From: Chrysochromulina parva
Taxonomy: Eukaryota; Haptophyta; Prymnesiales; Chrysochromulinaceae
Assembly: GCA_002887195.1 (NCBI GenBank)
Contig: PJAB01001285.1
Span: forward strand, 1-15,710
DNA length: 15,710 nucleotides
Direction: 5' to 3'
Shown here: one piece after another, positions 6,061-14,200 of the stretch
Layout: each line of letters starts with the position of its first letter
Numbering within the stretch: position 1 is the first letter of the stretch
Notes under the pieces: generated by a model
Told to the model about the DNA's origin: nothing
What the model saw: only the letters and a program-made list of their open reading frames with translations
The model's database searches: none
Position numbers and translations under genes: made by a program

Positions 6061-8505
6061 TCACTCGACGGGTGCGAAACGGCTTGAGAGCGGCAGGGCG
6101 AGCTCGGCCGCTGTGAAGACCCTTGCTCCGAGCTCTGCCTGTCGGCTCGTCTCCGCCTGCATGTATGGGCGGGAAGCAACCGGAAGTCGATCGGCGGTCA
6201 ATCGGAGGCAATCAATCGGAGGTCAATCAGTCGGAGGTCAATCAGTCGGAGGTCAATCAATCGGAGGTCAATCAATCGGAGGTCAATCAATCGGAGGTCA
6301 ATCAATCGGAGATGAATCGGAGGCGCGGCACACACCTGCATGCGGCGAGTCTGGTGGAGCTCCGCGTGCTTCATCACCACCTGGCGGAGGGCCTCGCGCC
6401 GCGACCGCGTCGCGGACTGGCGCACCGCCACGACGCCCTTCTTCGCGCGCCGGCGCAGCACGGCCGCATGCCACTCGGTCGCCGCCTCCTGCTTCATCAA
6501 GTCCATCATCTTCTTCTCGGCCAGCTCCTCTTCGGCCGCGAGCCGGTTGGCATGCACCTGTGTACAATTCGCGCATGCAATTAAGGAGGCAATCACGCTC
6601 CTCTTCGGCCGCGAGCCGGTTGGCATGCACTTGTACCCACAATTGGCGCATGCAATTAAGGAGGCAATCCGTGGCAATCAGTGGCATGCACCATGTCCGC
6701 GAGCGCCGCCTCTTTGGCCAAGATGCTCAGCTGCGACGTCTCCTTCTTGGCGAGCAAGATCTCGGACCGAATCTCGCGACCTTTGAGCTCTGCCGCCTTG
6801 AGCGCCTCACGCAGCGCGCGACGCTTCGCGGCGGAGGCCACGCGCTCGATACGGCGCATCGCGCTCATGTGTACCTACAACTCCCAATCGAGCGCCATTC
6901 AGCATTCAATCAGCATTCAATCAGCATTCAATCAGCATTCAATCAGCATGCGATCAGCATGTAATCAGCATGCAATCAGCATGCAATCAGTATGAAATCA
7001 GCATACAATCAGCATGCAATCAGCATGCAATCAGCTGGCAGCCGGGGCATGGTCCCTGCAAATCCCAATCAGCATGCAATCAGCATGCAATCCGGTGGCA
7101 GCAGGGGCTTGTTTACCTTCGCTTCCCTCGTCTCCCGACGCGCATGTGCTCCCAGTTGACGAGCGGGCGCCGAGACGAGCAGGGACGTCGAGACCGTCGT
7201 CAGCCGCTTGAGGAGCGTAGCCGAGGGAGTCGTACGCGCCTTTTTAATGGCCTCCGGCTTGATGGTGATCACCTCCGGGTGGAAGCGCTGCGCCATGCAC
7301 AACACCTTGCTCGGTGCTTTGGCACGTAGCGCCATGCCGCGCGCCACCTCTGCCGAAACCATCTTCTCGTAGTGCTCGGCTTTGGCCATCTTTGTCACGT
7401 CGTCCGTCCCCATTGCATGCGCGCGCACGGCCTCCGCCACGTCCTTGGCATGCATGTTGAACATCTGAGCCGCGTCGCTGATGATGCTCATGAACGCTTC
7501 ACGCTTCGCTACCGCGCGCTCCATTGCCGCCGTGTCGGCCATCCGCTTCGCTTCCAGTTCAAAATCCTGAGGAGGCCAGAATTGCGGCCATCAGACGTCA
7601 TCAGGCAGGCGGCCATCGGCCCATCATCAGGGGCCATCAGACGTCATCAGGGGCCATCAGACGTCATCAGGCAGGCGGCCATCGGCCCATCATCAGGGGC
7701 CATCAGACGTCTTCGGGCGGCTCATCAGAGGGGCTCATCAGAGGGGCTCCTTAGAGGGGCTCCTGGGTGCTCAATGAGCGCAGGCTGGCTAAGGGGTGCA
7801 ACAAACCTGTGCCGAGCGTGCCTTCGCCACCGCCTTCTGGCGCTGCGCCTCGTGCTCGAGGAAGGCCTGTTTGGCCTCATCGAGGCGGCGCGACTCGGCG
7901 GCTGCCAAGCGCTGCTGCAGCTGCTCCATGGCGAGCGCGGCCTCCTCTTGCTCCTTCGCCTTGCGCGCCGCCACCACCTCGAGAGCGTGCTTCGCGGTTG
8001 ACAAGCCCTTCTCGGCGACCTCGGCGATCAGCTGCTCGCGCTTCGCGACGGCCTGCTCGCCGCGCTCGGCGGCGGCAACACCCTTCTTGAGCGCCTGCAT
8101 GTGTGCCTGGCTGCGCGCACGTGCCACCTCCTCAGCCAGCGCCATCCGCTTCTCCTTGTCCGCCTCGCGCTTCTCATCCTGGCTCGCCTTGCGCGCCTCC
8201 GCCTTGCTGGCCGACGCGGCCATCTTCTCGACGATGCGAGCGGCCTCAGCCGCCTCGGTAGCCTGCTTGCGCTCGGCCGCAGCGGTCGCGCGCTGAAGAT
8301 CACGAGTCGCCTTCTGCTTCACTTCCTCCAGGTACGCCCCGCGCAGGGCGCCGCGCCGCTCCTTGTCCGCCGCAATGTCGTCGAGCGACTTGGGCTCGGC
8401 CTGGATGTTGATGCGGTCGCGCAAGGCCCCACGGATGGTGCGAACCTCGTGATTGACCGGGATCTCGATACTCACTGGGAGGCGAACCTCGTGCACAGTC
8501 GACAT
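6061..8505 (-). CDS. Alanine-rich coiled-coil protein, five exons, 549 residues
   Basis: Proposed exons in reading order: 8505-7807, 7566-7117, 6874-6692, 6557-6336 and 6156-6061 (TGA). Each exon is a whole number of codons (233, 150, 61, 74 and 31 residues), so all four introns are phase 0, all GT-AG. The preferred ATG at 8505 has A at -3; an in-frame ATG at 8670 would add 55 residues. After a short N-terminus (MSTVHEVRLPVSIEIPVNHE), the protein is almost wholly Ala/Glu/Lys/Arg/Gln helix with heptad-like spacing to about residue 233. A less charged segment (about 320-380) follows, then more charged helix. The pattern SLDDI...ERR...EEVKQK at about 41-65 vaguely recalls stathmin-type helices, but this is weak. 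A cytoskeletal or scaffolding role is a guess; no catalytic motif is present. Confidence 0.75.
6221..6310. repeat. 15-bp minisatellite in intron 4 of the coiled-coil gene
   Basis: Six tandem copies of GGTCAATCARTCGGA (plus strand; R is A or G) lie at 6221-6310, with decayed copies on both sides. They lie inside the intron 6157-6335, whose donor is GCAG|GTGTGTG and whose acceptor is ATGCAG|GCG. Confidence 0.92.
6524..6671. repeat. 74-bp tandem duplication spanning the intron 3/exon 4 boundary
   Basis: Plus-strand segment 6524-6597 is repeated at 6598-6671. Both start GCTCCTCTTCGGCCGCGAGC and share GCATGCAATTAAGGAGGCAATC. The left copy holds the first 34 bases of exon 4 and its acceptor (minus strand ACACAG|GTGCATGCC). 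The right copy lies inside intron 3 (6558-6691), and its acceptor has become ACAAG|TGCATGCC. Confidence 0.9.
6892..7092. repeat. 11-bp minisatellite (CATGCAATCAG / CATTCAATCAG) in intron 2 of the coiled-coil gene
   Basis: About a dozen 11-bp units lie at roughly 6897-7033, first mostly CATTCAATCAG and then CATGCAATCAG with point variants. A short spacer follows, then two more copies near 7068-7092. The spacer pieces GGTGGCAGC and GGGGC(A/T)TG are themselves repeated, so a longer unit has also been duplicated. The intron is 6875-7116 (242 bases). Confidence 0.92.
7584..7760. repeat. Compound minisatellite in intron 1 of the coiled-coil gene
   Basis: GGCCATCAGACGTCATCAGG recurs several times, and a longer unit also containing GCAGGCGGCCATCGGCCCAT occurs twice (near 7605 and 7670). 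It passes into GCTCATCAGAGGG units near 7730-7755. The host intron is 7567-7806 (240 bases), almost the same length as intron 2 although the repeat differs. Confidence 0.9.
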
Positions 8506-8810
8506 GATGGTCCTTGTGGTGGCTGCTTTCTTGGACGGGCCGAAGGCCGAATTTCGGCGAGCCGAAAACCAAACCGGGAAACGCGAGCGCCCGAGGTCGT
8601 GTCTTGCGTGTTGGGTGTGATCCAGGGCGGATGTTAATAATACTCGTAGTAGTGCGGGTAACAGTAGCATGACCGTAAACTCTGAGCACTGAGTGTTGAG
8701 TTAGCTCTCACAACCCCTCAGCATCGAGGCTCTCTGACGGGACGGCAACCGCCTAGAAGCCAGGGCCTGGCACCTGAGGACGTGCGGACCTGCTGCTGTA
8801 AAATGTGCCT

Positions 8811-8870
8811 AGCATCAGTCAGCATCAGTCAGCATCAGTCAGCATCAGTCAGCATCAGTCAGCACTAGTG
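8811..8870. repeat. 10-bp tandem array AGCATCAGTC
   Basis: Five perfect copies of AGCATCAGTC (8811-8860) are followed by one variant, AGCACTAGTG. There are no spacers, so this is a simple tandem array and not a CRISPR. Confidence 0.95.
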
Positions 8871-8930
8871 ACTTGAAGTGACTTGACTTGACAGTCAGCA
8901 CGCTTCGTGACTTCGTGCTGCTGACAAGGC

Positions 8931-8980
8931 GTCCGATCTCGTTCAATCTCGTCCAATCTCGTCCAATCTCGTCCAATCTC
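8931..8980. repeat. 10-bp tandem array GTCCAATCTC
   Basis: Five copies: GTCCGATCTC, GTTCAATCTC, then three perfect GTCCAATCTC. The array ends 18 bases from the stop codon of the TLC-like gene, on its 3' side, so it would be transcribed as GAGATTGGAC units in the 3' UTR. Confidence 0.95.
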
Positions 8981-8998
8981 GTGCAGCTGCCGCCGCTC

Positions 8999-9718
8999 TC
9001 AGGTGCTGACGGCGAATGCGCGATGAGCCTCGCGCTGCCGCATGACGGTGAGGACGCCGGTGATTACGATTCCAATCAATCTGCCGGAGCGTGATTGCAC
9101 CGTCTGCACCCAGTGATAGGCGCAGTAGCAGGCGAGCAGGTTCGAGATGGTCATGCCCGCGAAATAGAGGTAGGTGGTCAGCGGGTACCAGGGCCAACCG
9201 AAGCAGAAGATATTGCACACGCCGGAGCCAAACTCGAGCGAGATGACGCCAAGGAAGTACCATCCGAAGCCGGCGGCGAGTGGGAAGCACGCGATCATGT
9301 GAGCCACGATGCAGGTCACGTGATGCAGGAGCATGATCGGCCGCATGTCCTCGAGGATCAAGAAGTCGAGGAGCAGCCATGTGGGGAAGAGAAGGACAAA
9401 GCACCAAGCCTTCGGTCCTCGCCGCTCGCGGGCCCACTGCAGCCCCCATGCGCGCGGCCCCTGGCTCCCGAGTGCGCGGTGTCCGAGCACAAAGAGCACG
9501 GGCATGAGTATCATCTGCGTCGGCAACGCCCACGCAGCGCGCCAGCGCGGCGGCCCATTGGAAAAGAAGCCTTGCACGCCACCGGTGACGAGGTTCGTGG
9601 GCGGACCAAGGCAGAAGGCAAGGGCCAAGACGGAGATGAGCCAGAGCGTCATCGGCACCGCCACCGCGCGATCGGTCAGCGCTTGCGCGATCGGCTGCTG
9701 CTTGCCATTCTTCGCCAT
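8999..9718 (-). CDS. Multi-pass membrane protein resembling the TLC (TRAM-LAG1-CLN8) family
   Basis: A single exon of 239 residues from ATG 9718 (G at -3 and G at +4); an in-frame ATG at 9787 would add 23 residues. About seven hydrophobic segments are visible, near 20-37, 62-79, 104-121, 127-145, 141-160, 170-192 and 204-216. Segment three ends in LLLDF (D118). It is followed after a short loop by MLLHHVTCIV (H132, H133), then SLEFGSG (E152). This acidic residue, HH-containing helix and acidic residue order is typical of TLC-domain proteins such as the TLCD4/TMEM56 group, which act in ER or plasma-membrane lipid handling. The substrate cannot be told. It is divergently arranged with the plus-strand coiled-coil gene, with about 190 bases between starts. 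Confidence 0.6.
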   Translation of the reverse strand: MAKNGKQQPIAQALTDRAVAVPMTLWLISVLALAFCLGPPTNLVTGGVQGFFSNGPPRWRAAWALPTQMILMPVLFVLGHRALGSQGPRAWGLQWARERRGPKAWCFVLLFPTWLLLDFLILEDMRPIMLLHHVTCIVAHMIACFPLAAGFGWYFLGVISLEFGSGVCNIFCFGWPWYPLTTYLYFAGMTISNLLACYCAYHWVQTVQSRSGRLIGIVITGVLTVMRQREAHRAFAVST

Positions 9719-9906
9719 AGCGTCGCCATTAGGAAACCCTTTCAAGGAAAGGGCTCTGTGAATGCGATCAAAGCGTAAACCCCACATCAACTCGCGTTCA
9801 AACCACACGACCAAAGCAGCTCACTATAGGGCTACGTATGTGATATAATGTGATATATTGCGTTCATACCCCCCCGGGCGCGTGTGGACGCTGCTCGTGC
9901 GTTTCG
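9719..9906. promoter_or_regulatory. Divergent promoter region with TATA-like tandem
   Basis: This separates the start of a minus-strand gene (9718) from that of a plus-strand gene (9907). It contains two adjacent 10-bp units, GTGATATAAT and GTGATATATT (9840-9859). They lie about 50-65 bases before the plus-strand ATG and are the most TATA-like sequence nearby. A short hairpin, CCCTTTC-AAG-GAAAGGG, lies at 9737-9753, just upstream of the minus-strand ATG. The promoter role is inferred from position. Confidence 0.4.
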
Positions 9907-10998
9907 ATGATCACGTCGATGCAAGCGGGCACCATGCGTGGCGCTTCAGACATATCAGTGCAGGGCGCACCGCTTCCGCGTGCAAAGTCGGAGCTGCAGC
10001 TCCTTCCACCCACCGCACTGACTCGCTGCGTGTGGAACCTTGAGCACCAGCATCGTCAATCGCAGCGCCGCGCGGGTGTGCCCGTCCGTCCTTCTTCGGC
10101 TGCAACGCTGCAGCCGGCGCCGCCGACGCATGCATCCCTCACAGCATGCGGCGCGCTTCCATCGTCTCCGAAATCGGGGAATAGCTGGCCCAAGTTTGAT
10201 GGCGAGCGACCGGGCTCAGCATCAGCAGCGTCAATCATTTCCTCACGGCTGGCGGCGCGCCGCTATCATCAACCGGTGTACAGGGACGAGCAGGCCAAGA
10301 AACCCGACCTTTGGTCTCGTTACGCTGCAATCTCTCCCCGCTCCGCTGCAGATCGCCAGTGGGGTCTCGCACAGCACGAGGAGGTGTGCCGATTGATGTC
10401 GCGCACGGCGCACCAACTCGATGATGAGAATCACGCCCTGCAACGAAGGATGGCAGACCAGGCAGCTGAATTTTTGGCGCAGATTGATGAGCTCAACCTC
10501 AAGCTGGACGCAACATGTGCAGACCACCGGGAAGTCATGCAGTCTTTGGGCACTGAGCTCGAGGCGATGCGGAACACGCTTGCCATCGCGATGCGCAGCA
10601 ACCACGATTTTGAGACCAAGCTGGCCTCCTCGGAGGCGGGGCGTAAGGAGCTTCGCATGGAGCTTGGGACGTTGCGCGACACGAATGCGCAGCTGGACGC
10701 CAAGCGTCGTCGCTTGGAAGAGCAGATGGGCGCGCTCGCTCGTGCTCACGAGGAGGAGCTGAGGAAAGAGCGAGAAGAGTGGGCTCTCGAGCGCTCTCGA
10801 GCGGCTCGGGCCATCGAGGACGCTGAGCTCTTGGCGCAATCGCAGGAGCAGGCGCTCCAAGCTGCGACAGAGCAGCGTGCACTGCTGGAGACGGAGCTTG
10901 TACGCATTGCGGATGCACTCCTCAAATGTCAAAAGGCACTCGAAGAGCAGACTGCCCGAGGCGCGCTCGAGAGCCATATTCAAGAGAGGTGCGACTAG
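9907..10998 (+). CDS. Coiled-coil protein with N-terminal RPxSA motifs
   Basis: One open exon of 363 residues from ATG 9907; the upstream frame to 9850 has no earlier ATG. Residues 1-150 are Ser/Ala/Pro-rich and contain RPSSA (61-65) and RPGSA (101-105). From about 155 to 355 the sequence is charged, Leu/Ala/Glu-rich helix with heptad-like spacing (LNLKLDATCADHREVMQSLG; RLEEQMGALARAHEEELRKE), expected to form a long coiled coil. RPxSA motifs are also found in the 3871-5547 protein. Protist axonemal or basal-body proteins often carry such motifs, but that link is from general experience and not specific. A structural or scaffolding role is likely; the exact family is not recognised. Confidence 0.75.
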   Translation: MITSMQAGTMRGASDISVQGAPLPRAKSELQLLPPTALTRCVWNLEHQHRQSQRRAGVPVRPSSAATLQPAPPTHASLTACGALPSSPKSGNSWPKFDGERPGSASAASIISSRLAARRYHQPVYRDEQAKKPDLWSRYAAISPRSAADRQWGLAQHEEVCRLMSRTAHQLDDENHALQRRMADQAAEFLAQIDELNLKLDATCADHREVMQSLGTELEAMRNTLAIAMRSNHDFETKLASSEAGRKELRMELGTLRDTNAQLDAKRRRLEEQMGALARAHEEELRKEREEWALERSRAARAIEDAELLAQSQEQALQAATEQRALLETELVRIADALLKCQKALEEQTARGALESHIQERCD

Positions 10999-11241
10999 CG
11001 ACTTCAACGCGATGGGAAGAGAGTGAGAGAGCATATGTTCAAGGTCCCGTCTGAGGGTCATCGCGGTCCGTGGAGTGGGCGGATTGGGCACACAAACAAG
11101 GGTTTAAAGCGCGGTTTACGAAGTCTCCCCAAAAAGATGACAGAATTTCGTTCTGGAACCACCGGCTTCTAAGTTTCGGACTCGCGTTGCAACGATACTG
11201 CTGGATTGTTCTGAAGGAGAACACGTCCCGATTTGCTCGCG
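10999..11241. other. Intergenic region upstream of the multi-lectin gene
   Basis: The 243 bases lie between two plus-strand genes. No gene is seen. TTTAAAG at 11103-11109 is a possible core-promoter element, and the leader before the ATG at 11242 is AGAAGGAGAACACG-like and unremarkable. Confidence 0.4.
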
Positions 11242-14200
11242 ATGGGATCGCTGAAAACCACACTCTTCCTCGCGTTGGTCGCCTCGGTCACGGGCGTGAT
11301 CATCAGAGGCCCGAGCGTCACCTCTGATACATACATCAGGGCCGGCAGTTCCACTACCGCTCCTATCATCAACTACGCTACGACAAACTTCAACGCCCAA
11401 ACTTCCGGGTGGTGGGACGGCCCATTGACGGTCTCGGCCACACAGGTCATCTCAGGCGTCACTTCTGATACGTCCGCCCTCCTGATCAAGTTCGACTTGA
11501 GCTCTTTCGTCGGTGCCACGCTCGTGCCGACCAAACCCGCCTGGCTCAACTACTATGTGACCAACGCGGGCAACGCCGGCTCGCTCCGCGAGCTCGTCGT
11601 TCCATGGAATGAGGTGTGCTCGCCGACCGCGAAGACGCGCACTCTCCCCTGACAACCGCGTGCGGCACCCTGGCTGAGACCCCTTCGCACCGACGCGTCC
11701 CTCTCTGCCCCTCCCTGCTTTCGACAGTCCACAGTCACGTGGACCAACCTCCCATTCGCATCGTCATCATGGAGCTCCACCAACGTCGGCGGCGTCGGAT
11801 TGCCGGGTGCCTTCCCAGGTGTCGTCACTGGCTGGCAGAGGTTTGACGTGACCTCATCGGTTGCCGCGTGGCTCGCGGGCAGCCGTGCAAACCATGGCTG
11901 GATCGTGTTGCCCACTGGCGGCACCAACGGAGTCCAGGTTGAGCTGTCTACCTCCGGGGTAGGAACGACCGCCGTGTTCTCCCCGTTCCTCGACTTTACA
12001 ACGCTGTCCGCCTCGGCCAAGAGCGGAATCCTAAGCGACCCAACCATCAGCCAGGATGCCGCCCCGGCATCCATTGAGCGGGCTGCTCACAAGCACGTCC
12101 CAGGAGAGCACCGGAAACTCTTTTTCCATAGGCATCACCCCCATCACCCGCATCACCCCCATGCACCCCACACGCATACCCCGCCTCGAGCTCCGCCGCA
12201 ACCGCCTCCCCCCCCAATGCAGCCGCCCCCCCCCCCGGCATTTTCGAACGAATACAACGGCGAGAACTCAAGCGACACGGGAGGCTGCCAGTCGACGTGG
12301 ATCCGCTCGGACACCCCCGACTACGTCGGCGCCCAAGACACGGGCGTAACTTGGGACGGGAGTAGCTCCGTCGGCCACTATGACTCGGTGCTCGTGCAGT
12401 TCCCCAACATCATCGGGCTCGGGCCGAACCAGCTGCGCCCGCACGAGTATATCCAACACGCGACGCTCCGGTACTACGTGGACCTCGTGTACAGCGCCAG
12501 CGCTACTGGCGCCACCGCCCAGCTGCACGAGATCTCGAAAGCGTGGGACGCGAACTCCACGACGTTCCGCACCTTCGTTGGCACGCAAGGCCTCAACGAG
12601 GACGAGTACCGCACGCCAGCGATCGCGACAGCGACCGCGAATCGGGTGGGCTGGTTCGAAATCGACGTGACGGCGAGCGTCCAGAGCTGGGTCAACGGCG
12701 TCACCAACAACGGCTGGATCTGGATGCCTTCGCCGCAGAGTCTCGGTGGATCTGGCGATAGCTCCCAGATACGCGCGTGCGGCTCGCCGCCAGACCGTCG
12801 CGTCAACCTGGTCGTGCTCGCGGCGCTGCAGCCGCCCAGGCCGCCCTCGCCGCCCGCGCGGCCGCCGCCGCCGCCGCCGCCGCCCTCGCCGCCGCCCTCG
12901 CCGCCCCGCGCCCCGTTCACGGTCCTCACGATCCGCAACGCCCAGCACGCGCGGCTGCGCATGGTTGCGCCGACCACCAACTACGCCACCGCCACCGGGG
13001 TCGTTTGGGACGGAAATGGACCGTGCGCGCGCCAGCGGCGCACAAACCCCTCTCTCTGCCTTCGTGGTCGGCTCAGCTGCATCAGCTGCTGCTCCCAACG
13101 GCCTCATCCGATGTCGATCCGCTCCTGTGTTCACACGTGTGCCGTGCCTCGCCTCCCTAACCACCTGCTGCCCGCAGGACCGATGTCGACTTCGTGCTGA
13201 TGAAGTTCGACCTGAGCGCGCTCTCGGGCATGGCTCCCATCTCCCGCGCGCTCTTCCGCTACACCGTGTATGACGGTGGCGACCAGGCGGAGATGCACGA
13301 GTTCCGCCGCAGCTGGAATGCGAGCAACGTGACGTACAACAACCTGCCGATGCCCACGCCCCCTTGGCCCTTTTCTGCGGCGGTCATCGACACGCTCTGG
13401 GGCCCGACGGTCAACGACCTGGCTGGCAACGTGGCCACGCAAACCGTCGACGTGACGCCGAGCGTCAACAGGTGGCTCACGGGCACGCCCAATCACGGCT
13501 GGATCTTCATGCCCTACTTTGGCAACGGGTGCGGCATCCGCACCGCAGCCTGGGCTACGGTTGCGGAGCAGCCGGTGCTCGAGGTGTACTTCGACGCGCC
13601 GCCCGCGCCCCCGTCGCCGCCGTCACCGCCGTCGCCGCCGCCGTCACCGCCAACGACAGTAGTGAGCAACGTTCCCGGCCTGATCAATGCACTCGGCGCC
13701 ACATCCTTCCCCCGCATTGTCCTCGCCCCCGGCCGTTACGCCCTCAGCGCCGCGCTCAGCGTAACCAGGAGCGTCGTCATCGAGGCGGCGGTGGCAGGTT
13801 CGGTCGTGCTCGATGCACAAGCGAGCTCCTTGAGTATGCGCCGTGTGCTGTTCATCAGCCCGGGCTCGTCGGGCGTCGTGCAACTGATTGGGCTCAACGT
13901 TACTGGAGGCGACATGGACGGCTCGGGTGGTGGTGTCTATGTCCAGAATGGTAACGTGGCGTTCACTTCTTGCAGCGTGTACTCGAACACAGCTCGAACG
14001 GCTGGCGATTCTAATGGAGGTGGCGGTGTCTTCGTCGGGAGTGCTGTCGTCTCTTTCTCCTCATGCAGGATCTTCTCCAACATGGCATCGAACTATGGCG
14101 GATGGGGGCAGCCTGGAGGAGGTGGCGTCTTCATCAATGGTGGCACCGTGACGTTGACGCAGACCAACGTCTACTCCAACGCAGCCTCTCATTGGGGAGG

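Larger units (their letters stand above)
8506..8998. other. Intergenic region between two minus-strand genes
   Basis: This would contain the promoter of the coiled-coil gene (left side) and the 3' end of the TLC-like gene (right side). No gene is recognised. It holds two separate arrays of 10-bp units. On the minus strand an ATG at 8670 keeps frame with the coiled-coil protein, so part may be coding. Confidence 0.5.

Noticed and set aside
5939..6964. Long plus-strand open frame (341 codons) with GGQSIGGQSV repeats
   Set aside because: It is antisense to three exons and two introns of the coiled-coil gene, and its repeats are just the intron minisatellites translated. The minus-strand model explains splice sites, phase and composition far better.
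6892..7092. Possible CRISPR array
   Set aside because: The units are contiguous 11-mers with no unique spacers, and they lie inside an intron of a eukaryotic gene. The 8811 and 8931 arrays are likewise spacerless.
7372..8001. Plus-strand open frame of 209 codons across exon 2 and intron 1 of the coiled-coil gene
   Set aside because: It is antisense and repeat-driven; the central HQ/GAIRR-type repeats are the intron minisatellite.
9719..9814. Extension of the TLC-like protein to 9814
   Set aside because: The codon at 9814 is TTG, not ATG. An ATG at 9787 remains possible, but 9718 has the better context.
9850..9906. Longer N-terminus for the plus-strand coiled-coil protein starting at GTG 9850
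   Set aside because: It needs a non-ATG start and begins inside the TATA-like tandem; the ATG at 9907 is the first ATG in the frame.
10243..11091. Minus-strand open frame of 282 codons opposite the plus-strand coiled-coil gene
   Set aside because: Leu/Arg-rich sequence is the expected mirror of Glu/Lys/Ala helix codons in GC-rich DNA; no domain is seen.
12268..13164. Minus-strand open frames opposite the multi-lectin gene, including a Gly-rich one at 14294-14698
   Set aside because: Their Gly/Arg runs are antisense translation of Pro-coding repeats, while the plus strand carries clear lectin and DNRLRE motifs.
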